From positions 1-52,342 of the forward strand of contig JARLHU010000114.1 in assembly GCA_031292095.1 (NCBI GenBank): a stretch of 52,342 nt of DNA, read 5' to 3'. Source of the DNA: Desulfosporosinus sp. GTDB lineage: Bacteria; Bacillota; Desulfitobacteriia; Desulfitobacteriales; Desulfitobacteriaceae. The notes under the pieces are model-generated. The model worked only from the letters and a program-made list of their open reading frames with translations, did no database searches and had not been told where the DNA came from. Made by a program: the position numbers and the translations under genes. Of the stretch, positions 15,565-24,220 are shown piece by piece. The stretch's first letter is position 1. Every line of letters starts with the position of its first letter.

Positions 15565-17646
15565 ATGATGAAAGATAAATGGAAAAATAGCCGAATGAGA
15601 CGAGTTTCCAAAGTGGTTTTAATTTTTCTGTTGGCGATGTTAGTATTAATAGTCTGTGCTTTGGGCGTGGCCTATTTAGTATATAAACCAACGATTGACT
15701 CAGCAAGGGAAGAAGCCTTGGCGAAGGAAAGCGGCATTAATGACACAACTTTCAAAAGAGTCGGAAGCACTTTGATTTTAGATAAGGATAATCAACAAAT
15801 CACCAAACTAAGTAACAGTGCCTATAAGTATTTAAATATTGCGAGCGTATCTAAATATGTATCACAAGGATATATATCGGTCGAAGATAAAAATTTCTTA
15901 TCAGAAGGTGGCATCAATTATGTTGATACTGGAAAAGCAATGGTTTTATATATAGTAAACAAAGGAAAGGCTACCGTCGGTGGCTCAACGATTACTCAGC
16001 AAGTCGTGAAAAACGTTTTTCTAACGCAGGATAAAACGGTTTCTCGAAAGCTCACTGAGATACTTATAGCACTAGACCTATCGAAAAGATATACTAAGTC
16101 ACAAATCCTTGAGTTTTATGTAAATAATTGTTATTACGGTGAAGGAGGGTACGGGATAGAGAGTGCTGCTCAGTATTTCTTTTCAAAGTCGGCCTCGACC
16201 TTAACCTTAGCAGAAGCTGCGACACTTTGTGGAATGTCGAACAGCCCCTCCGTATTTAATCCTATTGTAAATCCAGCAAAGACGACGCAAAGAAGAAATA
16301 TTGTACTCTACGCCATGCTGGAACAAGGTCAAATAACTCAATCTCAGTACGATGGCGCAGCAAACGAGATTCTAAAACTAACGATTCAAAAACCCACTGC
16401 TACTGCTGAAAATTATATGGACAGTTATGCTATAGACTGCACAGTAAGAGCGCTAATGGAACAAGATGGCTATAAATTTCAATACATATTCAAGACGGAT
16501 GCTGAAAGAAACGATTACGAAGCGAAGTATAAAAAGGTTTATTTTCAATACGATAAAGATATTCGTAGTGGGGGTTATACTATCCACACATCATTAGATA
16601 TTGCTAAGCAATATCTGCTCCAATCAGCGCTCGATGATGGCCTGACCGATTTTACAGATATTAATCCTACCAATCATAAATATCTTATGCAAGGGGCTGC
16701 GGTATCTATCGATAATAAATCAGGTTATGTGGTTGCGATCGTCGGTGGGCGAGGTGCGAAAGACATTTACAACCGAGCGTTCTTAAGTTTTAGACAACCA
16801 GGGTCATCCATAAAGCCCATGTTAGATTATACACCCGCCTTCGAATTGGGCTATCATCCTATGTCCCAGATAGACGACCAATTCCTCCCTGACGGACCAA
16901 AAAACGAAGAAAATGAATATTATGGACCCGTATCGATCCGCTGGGCAACTGAAATGTCTCTGAATACGGTAGCTTATCAAGTTTTAACAAGGATAACGCC
17001 TATAGCAGGACTAGCTTATTTAGGGGATATGAAATACGCGGGGATACATCCCGAGGACAACAACTCAATAGCTAGCATTGGCGGATTTACTGAAGGGGTA
17101 TCTCCCGTCGAGCAAGCGGGTGGGTATTATACTTTGGCAAACGCAGGGTATTATATTCAGCCAAGCTGTGTCGTTAGTGTTGATTATTTAGAAACAAAAA
17201 CGATCTATAAGAATAACCGAGCAGGGAAGCAGGTCTACACTCCTGAATCGGCCTATATGATGACGGATATCCTTAAAGGAGTCATCAGTACGGACTATGG
17301 TACAGGACACGATTTAAAGATAGACGGGCAAATAGTTGCGGGTAAAACAGGAACAACTGAAGCCAGTAAAGATGGGTGGTTCTGTGGTTATTCTGCCTAT
17401 TACACAACCGTAGTATGGAATGGTTATGATATCCCCACTGCAGTTGACAATCTATTTGGCTCTAGTTATCCAGGGCATATTTGGCTAGATTATATGACTA
17501 AGATACACGATGGGTTACCGGAATCGGATTTCCCAACACCCTCTGGAATCGTCTTAAAAAATATTGACTGGCAAGGTAATCTTACAGACTTAGATACAGG
17601 AAATCAGGATATGTTTTCTGAACCTTACCTAGAAAAGACGCGTTAA
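15565..17646 (+). CDS. class A penicillin-binding protein (PBP1A-like)
   Basis: A 693-residue bifunctional peptidoglycan synthase. Layout: a short basic cytoplasmic tail, one membrane anchor (about 17-40), then a GT51 glycosyltransferase domain with catalytic Glu107 in EDKNF (the usual following His-x-Gly is Glu-Gly-Gly here) and GGSTITQQVVKN. The transpeptidase domain follows, with Ser414-x-x-Lys417 (GSSIKP), SLNT as the SxN motif and KTGTTE. It polymerises and crosslinks glycan strands outside the membrane. ATG at 15565 (tandem ATGATG) follows AGAAGGGG. It is monocistronic. Classical PBP1A proteins are often longer at the C-terminus; this one ends shortly after the transpeptidase domain. 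Confidence 0.93.
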   Translation: MMKDKWKNSRMRRVSKVVLIFLLAMLVLIVCALGVAYLVYKPTIDSAREEALAKESGINDTTFKRVGSTLILDKDNQQITKLSNSAYKYLNIASVSKYVSQGYISVEDKNFLSEGGINYVDTGKAMVLYIVNKGKATVGGSTITQQVVKNVFLTQDKTVSRKLTEILIALDLSKRYTKSQILEFYVNNCYYGEGGYGIESAAQYFFSKSASTLTLAEAATLCGMSNSPSVFNPIVNPAKTTQRRNIVLYAMLEQGQITQSQYDGAANEILKLTIQKPTATAENYMDSYAIDCTVRALMEQDGYKFQYIFKTDAERNDYEAKYKKVYFQYDKDIRSGGYTIHTSLDIAKQYLLQSALDDGLTDFTDINPTNHKYLMQGAAVSIDNKSGYVVAIVGGRGAKDIYNRAFLSFRQPGSSIKPMLDYTPAFELGYHPMSQIDDQFLPDGPKNEENEYYGPVSIRWATEMSLNTVAYQVLTRITPIAGLAYLGDMKYAGIHPEDNNSIASIGGFTEGVSPVEQAGGYYTLANAGYYIQPSCVVSVDYLETKTIYKNNRAGKQVYTPESAYMMTDILKGVISTDYGTGHDLKIDGQIVAGKTGTTEASKDGWFCGYSAYYTTVVWNGYDIPTAVDNLFGSSYPGHIWLDYMTKIHDGLPESDFPTPSGIVLKNIDWQGNLTDLDTGNQDMFSEPYLEKTR

Positions 17647-17752
17647 GAAAGATAGCAACGGGTTTATCCTTGAAGGAGATGACAGAAGAGTTAACCCAAC
17701 TTAAATTTACATTTTAGCTTTTGTTGGTTGGAAGAACGGGAGGAACGAGAAC

Positions 17753-19387
17753 ATGATCATCACAGAAATACTAGCGCGAAATGCCGAGACGTATGGTCAG
17801 GAAACATGCCTGACTGAAATTAACCTGGATCTCCAGGAAAGTCACAATGTCACTTGGCGAGAATACGAACTGATTGAAAACAACCCTGCTGGTGAATACC
17901 GACGGGAAATGACTTGGCGTGTATTTGACGAAAAGGCAAATCGAATGGCTAATCTACTCCTGAAGAGGGGGATAAAAAAAGGGGATAAGGTTGCTATTCT
18001 GTTAATGAATTGCCTAGAATGGCTGCCGATTTATTTTGGAATTTTAAAAGCTGGCGCTATCGCGGTACCATTAAACTTTCGCTACACGGCTGAGGAAATA
18101 AAATATTGTCTTGATTTATCCGAAACTATTGTCTTGATTTTCGGGCCTGAATTCATCGGTCGGGTGGAAACAATTTATGATCAGATATCAAAAGTGAAGA
18201 CCATCTTTTTTTCTGGAGAAAACCGTCCCTCTTTTGCCGAAAATTATGACCGTCTTACGGCCAATTGTTCCTCAGAAGCACCAAAAATTCAACTCACGGA
18301 CAAAGATGATGCGGCAGTATATTTCTCCTCGGGGACAACGGGCTTTCCGAAAGCAATTCTTCATACGCACCAAGGTTTGATGTCAGCCTGTTATACAGAA
18401 AACAAACACCATAGTCAAAATCGGGAAGACAATTTTTTGTGTATTCCGCCGCTGTACCATACTGGCGCCAAGATGCATTGGTTCGGCAGTTTACTGTCGG
18501 GGAGCAAAGCAGTATTGTTGCGCGGAATGAAGCCTGAATGGATACTCAAAACAGTTTCTGAAGAAAAAATTACGATTGTCTGGCTTTTGGTTCCCTGGGC
18601 ACAGGATATTTTGGATGCTATAGAAAGAGGAGATGTGAGGCTGGAAGATTATGATCTCGCCCAGTGGAGGTTGATGCATATCGGGGCGCAGCCGGTTCCA
18701 CCCAGCTTAATTCGTCGCTGGAAAAAATTTTTCCCCGACCATCTTTATGATACGAACTATGGACTGAGCGAATCTATTGGTCCCGGATGAGTCCATTTAG
18801 GAACTGAGAATATTCATAAAGTCGGCGCTATCGGAATACCCGGTCACAATTGGGAAGTCAAGATTACCGACGAGAATGGATGCTCTGTAACCCAGGGACA
18901 GGTTGGGGAATTAGTTGTCAAGGGGCCGGGCCTGATGAAATGCTATTATAATAATCCTGAAGCGACTGCGGTCGCACTCAAAGATGGCTGGTTGTTTACC
19001 GGAGATATGGCCCGGATGGATGAAGACGGCTTTATTTATTTGGTTGATCGGAAAAAAGATGTAATTATTAGCGGCGGAGAGAACTTATATCCGGTACAAA
19101 TCGAAGATTTTATTCGTGGGCATAATGCAATTAAAGATGTCGCGGTCATTGGCTTGCCGGATGAGCGTTTGGGTGAAATCGCTGCTGCTATCATAGAACT
19201 TAAACAGGGTTGTAAGTGTACTGAAGAAGAAATAAAGTCATTCTGTGCTCCAATGCCGCGTTACAAGCGTCCCCGCAAAATAATTTTTGACGATGTCCCG
19301 CGCAATCCCACCGGCAAGATTGAAAAACCACGTTTGAGAGATAAATATGGCGGAGCAAGTTTAGTGACTACTCAAACGGAGAGGTGA
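17753..19387 (+). pseudogene. AMP-forming acyl-CoA synthetase with in-frame TGA
   Basis: One continuous 544-codon frame for an ANL-superfamily acyl-CoA ligase, interrupted only by TGA at 18788-18790 (codon 346). The N-terminal domain carries the phosphate loop SSGTTGFPK (about 192-200) and YGLSESIGPG directly before the stop. After the stop come TGDMARMDEDGF, the hinge region DRKKDVIISGGENLYP, and the C-terminal PTGKIEKP with the catalytic Lys. ATG at 17753 follows GGGAGGA. Reading stops would leave 345 residues without the C-terminal lid, so the enzyme would be inactive. Alternatives are readthrough, selenocysteine or a sequencing error; I recall Cys at this site in relatives, but cannot verify it. 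No convincing SECIS loop is visible. Confidence 0.82.
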
Positions 19388-19390
19388 AAT

Positions 19391-19465
19391 TTGAAAAGAT
19401 CATCGTCTAAGGTCAAACTGGTTCCTCCAAGTCGCAAACCTGCTAATGTTTTCATTAAGGGATAA
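19391..19465 (+). CDS. possible 24-residue basic peptide
   Basis: TTG at 19391, preceded by GAGAGGTGAAA, opens a 24-codon frame starting MKRSSSKVKLVPPSRKP and ending KG before TAA. It is strongly basic. It lies four bases after the ligase stop and before the terminator. It may be a real small gene, the stub of a lost gene, or chance. Confidence 0.3.
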   Translation: MKRSSSKVKLVPPSRKPANVFIKG

Positions 19466-19482
19466 ACAATTCAATCACAAAC

Positions 19483-19525
19483 AACGAGGCTGAAAGCGAG
19501 TGCTTTCAGCCTCGTTATCTTTTTA
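19483..19525 (+). terminator. strong terminator
   Basis: Perfect 15-bp stem (arms 19483-19497 and 19502-19516, loop GAGT), then ATCTTTTTATC. It ends the synthetase transcript. Confidence 0.85.
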
Positions 19526-19600
19526 TCAAAATAAAGGGGTATACGGTCCCTTGACAAACGGTCCAAACTTGCCTAATGCATGAACGAGTTCACTTTGTTC

Positions 19601-19666
19601 TTTACAATTATTAACCTTTGAAGTATAGTGCATTATAGTACTAATGCACTATACTTCAAAGGTTAA
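19601..19666 (+). promoter_or_regulatory. promoter with 23-bp perfect inverted repeat before ytrA-type gntR
   Basis: TTTACA at 19601-19606 and TATAGT at 19624-19629, with a 17-base spacer, form a sigma-A-like promoter. Perfect 23-bp inverted arms lie at 19611-19633 and 19644-19666 with a 10-base gap. The -10 lies inside the left arm, and the right arm ends next to the AAGGAGGTGG ribosome site. It is a likely operator for the GntR protein; as RNA it would also form a long hairpin beside the ribosome site. Confidence 0.8.
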
Positions 19667-19678
19667 GGAGGTGGAATC

Positions 19679-20059
19679 GTGATCCTAAATACCGATAGTA
19701 TGAAACCCATATATGTACAGATAGCCGAATGGCTGGAGATAGAAATACTGAACAATCACATTAAGGAAGATGAACGTATTTTTTCGCAATATCAGCTCGC
19801 AGATATGTTTACAATAAACCCAGCTACCGCTTCCAAAGGGTTGAATATTTTGGCCGAAGAGAACATTATTTATAAAAAACGAGGACTAGGCATGTTTGTA
19901 TCACCAAATGCCAAACAGTTTGTTTTAAGTAAACGTAGAAATCAGATTTTAGGGCAGATGATAGAAGCGTTAGTTATAGAAGCGAAACGGTTAGATGTGA
20001 GCGAGAGCGAGCTTATTAGGATGCTCCAAAAGGTAAGAGAAGAAAGAAAGGAGGAATAG
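19679..20059 (+). CDS. GntR family regulator, YtrA type
   Basis: A 126-residue short GntR protein. The N-terminal winged helix has PIYVQIAEWLEIEIL, then the helix-turn-helix QYQLADMFTINPATASKGLNIL and a wing (KKRGLGMFV). Only a short C-terminal helical dimerisation tail follows, as in the YtrA subfamily, which represses ABC transporter operons on sensing cell-envelope stress. The start is GTG at 19679, six bases after AAGGAGGTGG. It is first in an operon with an ATPase and a permease; the gap to the next gene is two bases. The 23-bp dyad upstream is the probable autoregulatory operator. Confidence 0.9.
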   Translation: MILNTDSMKPIYVQIAEWLEIEILNNHIKEDERIFSQYQLADMFTINPATASKGLNILAEENIIYKKRGLGMFVSPNAKQFVLSKRRNQILGQMIEALVIEAKRLDVSESELIRMLQKVREERKEE

Positions 20060-20061
20060 AT

Positions 20062-20964
20062 ATGAGTATAATTCAAGGCAGAGATATTACTAAGTCCTAC
20101 GGCAAGATTAAGGCAATTGATCATTTATCCTTTGCAATAGAAGAAAACAAAATTACTGGCCTTATAGGTAGAAATGGTGCAGGAAAAACAACGTTGTTAA
20201 AGATGATTGGTGGATATATAAAACCTACAAGTGGTGAACTCAAGGTCTATTCCCAAAACCCATTTAATAGCTTAGATGTTTCAGCAAAGACAATTTTTGT
20301 AGATGACACTATGACATTTCCAAATTCGTTGACACTTAAAGATATATTAGGTGAAGTGGCTCACTTTTATGCTAATTGGGATAGTGGCCTGGCAAGTGGT
20401 TTATTTGACTATTTTTCATTTAATCCGAAACAAGCGCACAGTAATTTATCAAAGGGCACAAAAAGTACATTTAATAGCATTCTCGGTATTGCCTCGCGCT
20501 GCCCGCTAACTATATTTGATGAGCCAACCACAGGTATGGACTCCGCAGTTAGAAAGGACTTTTATAAGGCTTTGCTTAAAGACTATATTGAATACCCACG
20601 AACGATCATTTTATCAAGTCATTTGTTAAGTGAGCTTGAGGAGATATTAGAGGATATTCTTTTGATAAATCACGGAACAAAGCGTTTACATCTTCCGGCC
20701 ACTGAATTAAGGGAATTCGCTGTGGGGATAAGAGGAAATGCCCAAGCCGTGCTGAGTTTTGTCGAAGGCAAGGAAATCATCTATCAAGAAGAGTTTGCTA
20801 AAGGCAGCTTATACGTTGTTATCAGAAAGGAATTATTAGAACAACCGCTTGAACAAGTAAGACAAAGTGGCCTAGAGGTACTGCCGGTTTCAACGGATGA
20901 TCTGTGCGTTTACTTAACGGCAAAAACTAAAGGGGGAATTGATGATGTCTTCAAACGAAGTTAA
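20062..20964 (+). CDS. ABC transporter ATP-binding protein
   Basis: A 300-residue ABC ATPase. Walker A is GRNGAGKTT (residues 36-44); the signature is LSKGTKS rather than LSGGQ, a deviation seen in YtrB-like ATPases; Walker B is LTIFDEPTTGMD, with an H-loop at SSHLLSE. A C-terminal extension of about 80 residues follows. It energises a transporter at the cytoplasmic face, most likely with the membrane protein encoded next. It starts two bases after the gntR stop and overlaps the permease gene by 23 bases, so it is translationally coupled. It shares the GntR-controlled promoter. Confidence 0.92.
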   Translation: MSIIQGRDITKSYGKIKAIDHLSFAIEENKITGLIGRNGAGKTTLLKMIGGYIKPTSGELKVYSQNPFNSLDVSAKTIFVDDTMTFPNSLTLKDILGEVAHFYANWDSGLASGLFDYFSFNPKQAHSNLSKGTKSTFNSILGIASRCPLTIFDEPTTGMDSAVRKDFYKALLKDYIEYPRTIILSSHLLSELEEILEDILLINHGTKRLHLPATELREFAVGIRGNAQAVLSFVEGKEIIYQEEFAKGSLYVVIRKELLEQPLEQVRQSGLEVLPVSTDDLCVYLTAKTKGGIDDVFKRS

Positions 20965-21679
20965 CCTTCTATCAATTTCATGTAAACAATATTTTTACAA
21001 GCTCAAAGCTTATTCCAGTTTGGTACATAGCCTTATTATTGTACAAATGATGGCTCTGATTTTCTCTTTGGGCGGAGTGGGCGGAAGTTCAGGGGGAAAT
21101 GGAGAATTATCTGTTTCGGTGAAGAGTTATTCTTCAAATATTGTGATTGTATTTTCGCTATTTTGGATAATGTTTTTAGCTATACAGCTAAGCACAAAGC
21201 CATACAAAAAAATGGAACTTCCTCTTGTGACGAACAGGCTCTCAGGGAATCTATCAAACGTAGGTTTTTTGATGACTGCCGGCGTTTTTGGAGGTGTCAC
21301 TTCCTCACTTATAGGTGTGCTCCTGAGGATAATAACGTATTTCACGGTTGATAGATCACAAATCGTTTTCAACGGATTTTTCTTAGCCTATGGGGATCTG
21401 CTGCTTGGAATGTTCGTTGCAATTTTATATATGCTCTTAATCTCGGCATTTGGTTATTTGATCGGGGTGTTAGTCCAACTGAATACGGCTTTTGTAATAA
21501 TAATTCCGGCAGTAATTCTGGGAGTATTAAGAGTCCACACCAAGTTTGCCCTGTCTGTTTATAAATTTTTTGCTTTTGAAGTATCTCTATCAATGTTTGT
21601 ACTAAAAGTCATTATTTCGGCTATTATTTTATTTGGGGTTAGTATATTAATATCAAACAGAATGGAGGTTAGTCAATGA
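20942..21679 (+). CDS. ABC transporter permease
   Basis: A 245-residue membrane protein with about six helices (near residues 27-43, 65-82, 105-130, 145-175, 180-200 and 215-240) and a Gly/Ser-rich outside loop (GGVGGSSGGNGE). It resembles ABC-2-type membrane subunits of Ytr-like systems. ATG at 20942 follows AAAGGGGGAA; a TTG three bases earlier is less likely. It overlaps both neighbours, matching an operon of regulator, ATPase, permease and accessory protein. Substrate unknown; a role in envelope-stress or antibiotic resistance is only an inference from the YtrA-type regulator. Confidence 0.85.
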   Translation: MMSSNEVNLLSISCKQYFYKLKAYSSLVHSLIIVQMMALIFSLGGVGGSSGGNGELSVSVKSYSSNIVIVFSLFWIMFLAIQLSTKPYKKMELPLVTNRLSGNLSNVGFLMTAGVFGGVTSSLIGVLLRIITYFTVDRSQIVFNGFFLAYGDLLLGMFVAILYMLLISAFGYLIGVLVQLNTAFVIIIPAVILGVLRVHTKFALSVYKFFAFEVSLSMFVLKVIISAIILFGVSILISNRMEVSQ

Positions 21680-22395
21680 TGACAATATTACCAATACTTT
21701 TATTTCTGATTGTTATGGCTATAGCGTCTATTAATAAAAAAAATAGAATTACTCGGCTATCATGGAGAGGAAACCTGATTTTATCAGGTGTATATCTAGG
21801 GATTCTATTAATGGCAGTTCCGACCTTATATTTGTTACCAAAAGATGGTTTCAACAAATTTGTTGATTATAGCAGTCAAACAGAAGCGTTATCAGAAAAC
21901 ATTATCCTTGATTTATATAATAACCATTTACCACCTGGAGGAAACTTAGATAATCAACCAGGGCTTTATAAAAATAGTAGTCGTACATTTAACATTGAAA
22001 CAAAGAAATTAGCATTTAAAGTAGCATCAAATTCCTGGAACTATCCCATTTTCGTCGCAAGAAAGAATGCTGATGACGGAAAAATTGAAGTCTCCACATA
22101 CTGCGCAACTCAATTAGAAGGAGCAATTGATTTTACAAAACTTATTTTACCGCCAATTATCATTTATCAAAATGGAACGTTGTCTTTGAAATCGACTCAT
22201 CAGTCGCTGAATTTTATGCAATGTAATGCGGACTTTACTGTCAATCAATTCAAAAACCCAACTATGGGGTATGGCAATGGGTTGTCAACAAATTTCGGGG
22301 AGGCTATGGTATATATTCGCGTTCCCAAAAGTTTAGAAATTGGCGATGCAGAAAACAATGGCATGAGCTTTGTTCATATGATTAGTAGCAATTGA
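21676..22395 (+). CDS. membrane-anchored accessory protein of the ABC operon
   Basis: A 239-residue protein with two N-terminal membrane helices (about residues 4-17 and 32-54), separated by a basic loop, and a large outside domain of about 180 residues. I do not recognise the family. The outside part has scattered aromatic/Asn-rich strands and two cysteines (in STYCATQ and NFMQCNAD) that could form a disulfide. Its start overlaps the permease stop (ATGA), so it belongs to the same operon and probably works with the transporter, as a substrate-facing or stress-sensing partner. It is the last gene before the corrinoid locus. Confidence 0.7.
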   Translation: MMTILPILLFLIVMAIASINKKNRITRLSWRGNLILSGVYLGILLMAVPTLYLLPKDGFNKFVDYSSQTEALSENIILDLYNNHLPPGGNLDNQPGLYKNSSRTFNIETKKLAFKVASNSWNYPIFVARKNADDGKIEVSTYCATQLEGAIDFTKLILPPIIIYQNGTLSLKSTHQSLNFMQCNADFTVNQFKNPTMGYGNGLSTNFGEAMVYIRVPKSLEIGDAENNGMSFVHMISSN

Positions 22396-22467
22396 GTTTG
22401 GCAGGAACTCAACTTGGTCAACAAGTGATTAACATATGCTAATTGACGTGTATTAAAACTAATCGTG

Positions 22468-22520
22468 TTGACACCCTAATTACTGCATAGTAAAATAAGT
22501 ATGGTTTTAGATGTATAGAC
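22468..22520 (+). promoter_or_regulatory. promoter and HutC-type operator of the corrinoid-locus regulator
   Basis: TTGACA (22468-22473), 17 bases, TAAAAT (22491-22496). Sixteen bases beyond the -10 lies GTATAGAC (22513-22520), matching the HutC-subfamily consensus GT-N-TA-N-AC. A repressor bound there would block early transcription. The same geometry recurs at 24011-24062. Confidence 0.7.
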
Positions 22521-22547
22521 AACTTCAATTAGGAATAGGTGTTTTTG

Positions 22548-23306
22548 GTGATACAAGAAGAAGCGTCAATTGATAAAAGTTCGGTAATTCCAATTTACTA
22601 TCAGCTCTATAAGTTAATGAAAGAGCAAATTCGCCGGGGTGACTTAAAACCAGGTGAGGCCTTACCAACTGAAAACGAACTCGCCACTCACTTCGAAATA
22701 AGCCGTATGACAGTTAGAAGAGCTATATCCGAACTAGTGTCGGCTGACATGGTCTATGCGCAGCAAGGTAGAGGCACATTTGTTGCCACGCCTAAACTAG
22801 ATAACATAATATTCGAATTAAATGGTTTTAATGAAGAAATCAAACGACGAGGTTTAAGCTATAAAACGACACTTATAGAAGCTAGAATTGTACGGGCAGA
22901 CGAGACTCTACTTGCAAAGTTTGAAATAAGCGACGAACATAAAAGGTTCTTATATTTTAGGACGGTGCTTTCTGCTGAAGACGATCGACTATCCTATGAG
23001 GTGAAATATACAATTTATAGTAAGAGTACACCGATCCTTGAAACAGAACTCAAAGATCCCAGTTTGCCAGGTTTAATTGCTGCGCACACTGAATACGTGC
23101 CTGTTAGTTCAAAAAAAGTTTTGCAGGTTGCGAGTTGCACTGAGGAAGAAGCCCTAATTCTCGGGATTGCTCCTAACACACCTGTTTTTCTAATTGAACA
23201 AACAATCTATGACCCTGATCTTCGGCCTGTGGGTTGGAGTAAATCCATTTACCGTGGAGATCGATATAAGTTGACCAGTTATGATGGATGGCATAAAAAA
23301 GAGTAA
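22548..23306 (+). CDS. GntR/HutC family regulator with UTRA domain
   Basis: About 252 residues. The N-terminal winged helix has PIYYQLYKLMKEQI, the helix-turn-helix TENELATHFEISRMTVRRAISEL and the wing YAQQGRGTFVA. The C-terminal UTRA ligand-binding domain (about residues 90-245) has the usual DERLSYE-like and PVGWSKSIYRGDRY ends. Members bind small metabolites and repress adjacent catabolic operons. The start is uncertain: GTG 22539, TTG 22545 and GTG 22548 are all in frame; I prefer 22548 for its spacing from AGGTG. It directly precedes a corrinoid protein gene (20-base gap). GT-N-TA-N-AC sites upstream of itself and of the DUF2284 gene predict the regulon. Confidence 0.9.
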   Translation: MIQEEASIDKSSVIPIYYQLYKLMKEQIRRGDLKPGEALPTENELATHFEISRMTVRRAISELVSADMVYAQQGRGTFVATPKLDNIIFELNGFNEEIKRRGLSYKTTLIEARIVRADETLLAKFEISDEHKRFLYFRTVLSAEDDRLSYEVKYTIYSKSTPILETELKDPSLPGLIAAHTEYVPVSSKKVLQVASCTEEEALILGIAPNTPVFLIEQTIYDPDLRPVGWSKSIYRGDRYKLTSYDGWHKKE

Positions 23307-23326
23307 GCTAATTGGGGGTCCTTTAC

Positions 23327-23974
23327 TTGGAAGACGAACTACAACTAGCTATGGCCGACCTTGACGAAGAAAAAACCCTTTCGCTCGTAGAAACAAGAAT
23401 TAACGCCGGTTATACCTCTATGGAAATCGTGGAAAGTTGCCGTCGAGGCATAGAGGTTGTTGGGATGAAATATAGTGATAGTCATTATTATCTGTCCGAC
23501 CTGATCATGTCGGAAGAGATTTTCAAAGGAGTTATGCTGATTTTAGAGCCCCATATCCCTGTCAATGATTCTTATAATGGCTTTACGATTATAATGGGTA
23601 CGATTGAAGGGGACATTCACGATCTTGGTAAGAATATTATTATCTACCTTTTACGTTCTTCAGGTTTTCAAGTATACGATTTGGGCGTCAATGTAACGCC
23701 AGAGAGATTTGTTCAAACAGTAAACGAAACTAAAGCATCTATATTAGGAATTAGTGTTTTATTGTCGTCTTGTATTGATTCGATCAAGAAAGTAGTTGAC
23801 CTTTTAATTGAAGTAGGTCTGAGGGACAAGGTCAAAGTTATAGTTGGTGGATATCCAGTCAATCGAGAAGTAAAAGAATTCACTGGCGCAGATTTCTACG
23901 CGAATGATGTAACAAAAGCCTTAAAAATCTATCGTCAAATTATAAAAGAAGGAGTATGTTCAGTCTCAGAATAA
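23327..23974 (+). CDS. corrinoid (B12-binding) methyl-carrier protein 1
   Basis: A 215-residue protein with two domains: an N-terminal four-helix cap (about 1-85) and a C-terminal Rossmann-like B12 domain. The lower-ligand motif is GDIHDLGKN with His98, followed by SVLLS and VGG at the usual distances, as in MtaC/MtbC/MtvC-type proteins. It carries a methyl group on cobalt between two methyltransferases in the cytoplasm. I chose TTG 23327 over TTG 23312 because GGGGG lies about eight bases upstream. It is co-transcribed with the HutC-type regulator. A paralogue lies at 27143. A 14-bp hairpin starts inside its last codons. Confidence 0.93.
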   Translation: MEDELQLAMADLDEEKTLSLVETRINAGYTSMEIVESCRRGIEVVGMKYSDSHYYLSDLIMSEEIFKGVMLILEPHIPVNDSYNGFTIIMGTIEGDIHDLGKNIIIYLLRSSGFQVYDLGVNVTPERFVQTVNETKASILGISVLLSSCIDSIKKVVDLLIEVGLRDKVKVIVGGYPVNREVKEFTGADFYANDVTKALKIYRQIIKEGVCSVSE

Positions 23975-23992
23975 TGAAACTGAACATACTCC
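23951..23992 (+). terminator. hairpin across the corrinoid gene stop codon
   Basis: Perfect 14-bp stem (arms 23951-23964 and 23979-23992) straddling the stop at 23972-23974, with no T run after it. It may stabilise or partly terminate the regulator/corrinoid transcript. Confidence 0.55.
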
Positions 23993-24010
23993 AGAAAAAC
24001 AACTTTTCTA

Positions 24011-24116
24011 TTGACTACCTAAAGAAGTTATGGTAATATTTAGCCAATTAAGTTGTATATACATATTATTATTATTAATGATAATAATTTTTTTACTTTT
24101 TAATTTGTATATACAT
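24011..24116 (+). promoter_or_regulatory. promoter and two HutC-type operators before the methyltransferase genes
   Basis: TTGACT (24011-24016), 17 bases, TAATAT (24034-24039). GTATATAC sits at 24055-24062, within a TTGTATATACAT block that is repeated exactly at 24105-24116. Both match GT-N-TA-N-AC. The first lies 15 bases after the -10, almost the spacing seen before the regulator gene. This argues that the transcript starting with DUF2284 is under the same repressor. Confidence 0.7.
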
Positions 24117-24220
24117 CTGTACATTTAATTATTTAATTGTAAATCACATAAGGGGCGTATGTGCCAAGACCTCTTGGTACATGATGAAACGTATTATCTG
24201 GTTTTGAGGTGAGGTTGAAT

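Noticed and set aside
18791..18830. A SECIS-like stem after the in-frame TGA
   Set aside because: Only a five-pair stem with a bulge and a loop without G; it does not resemble a bacterial SECIS.
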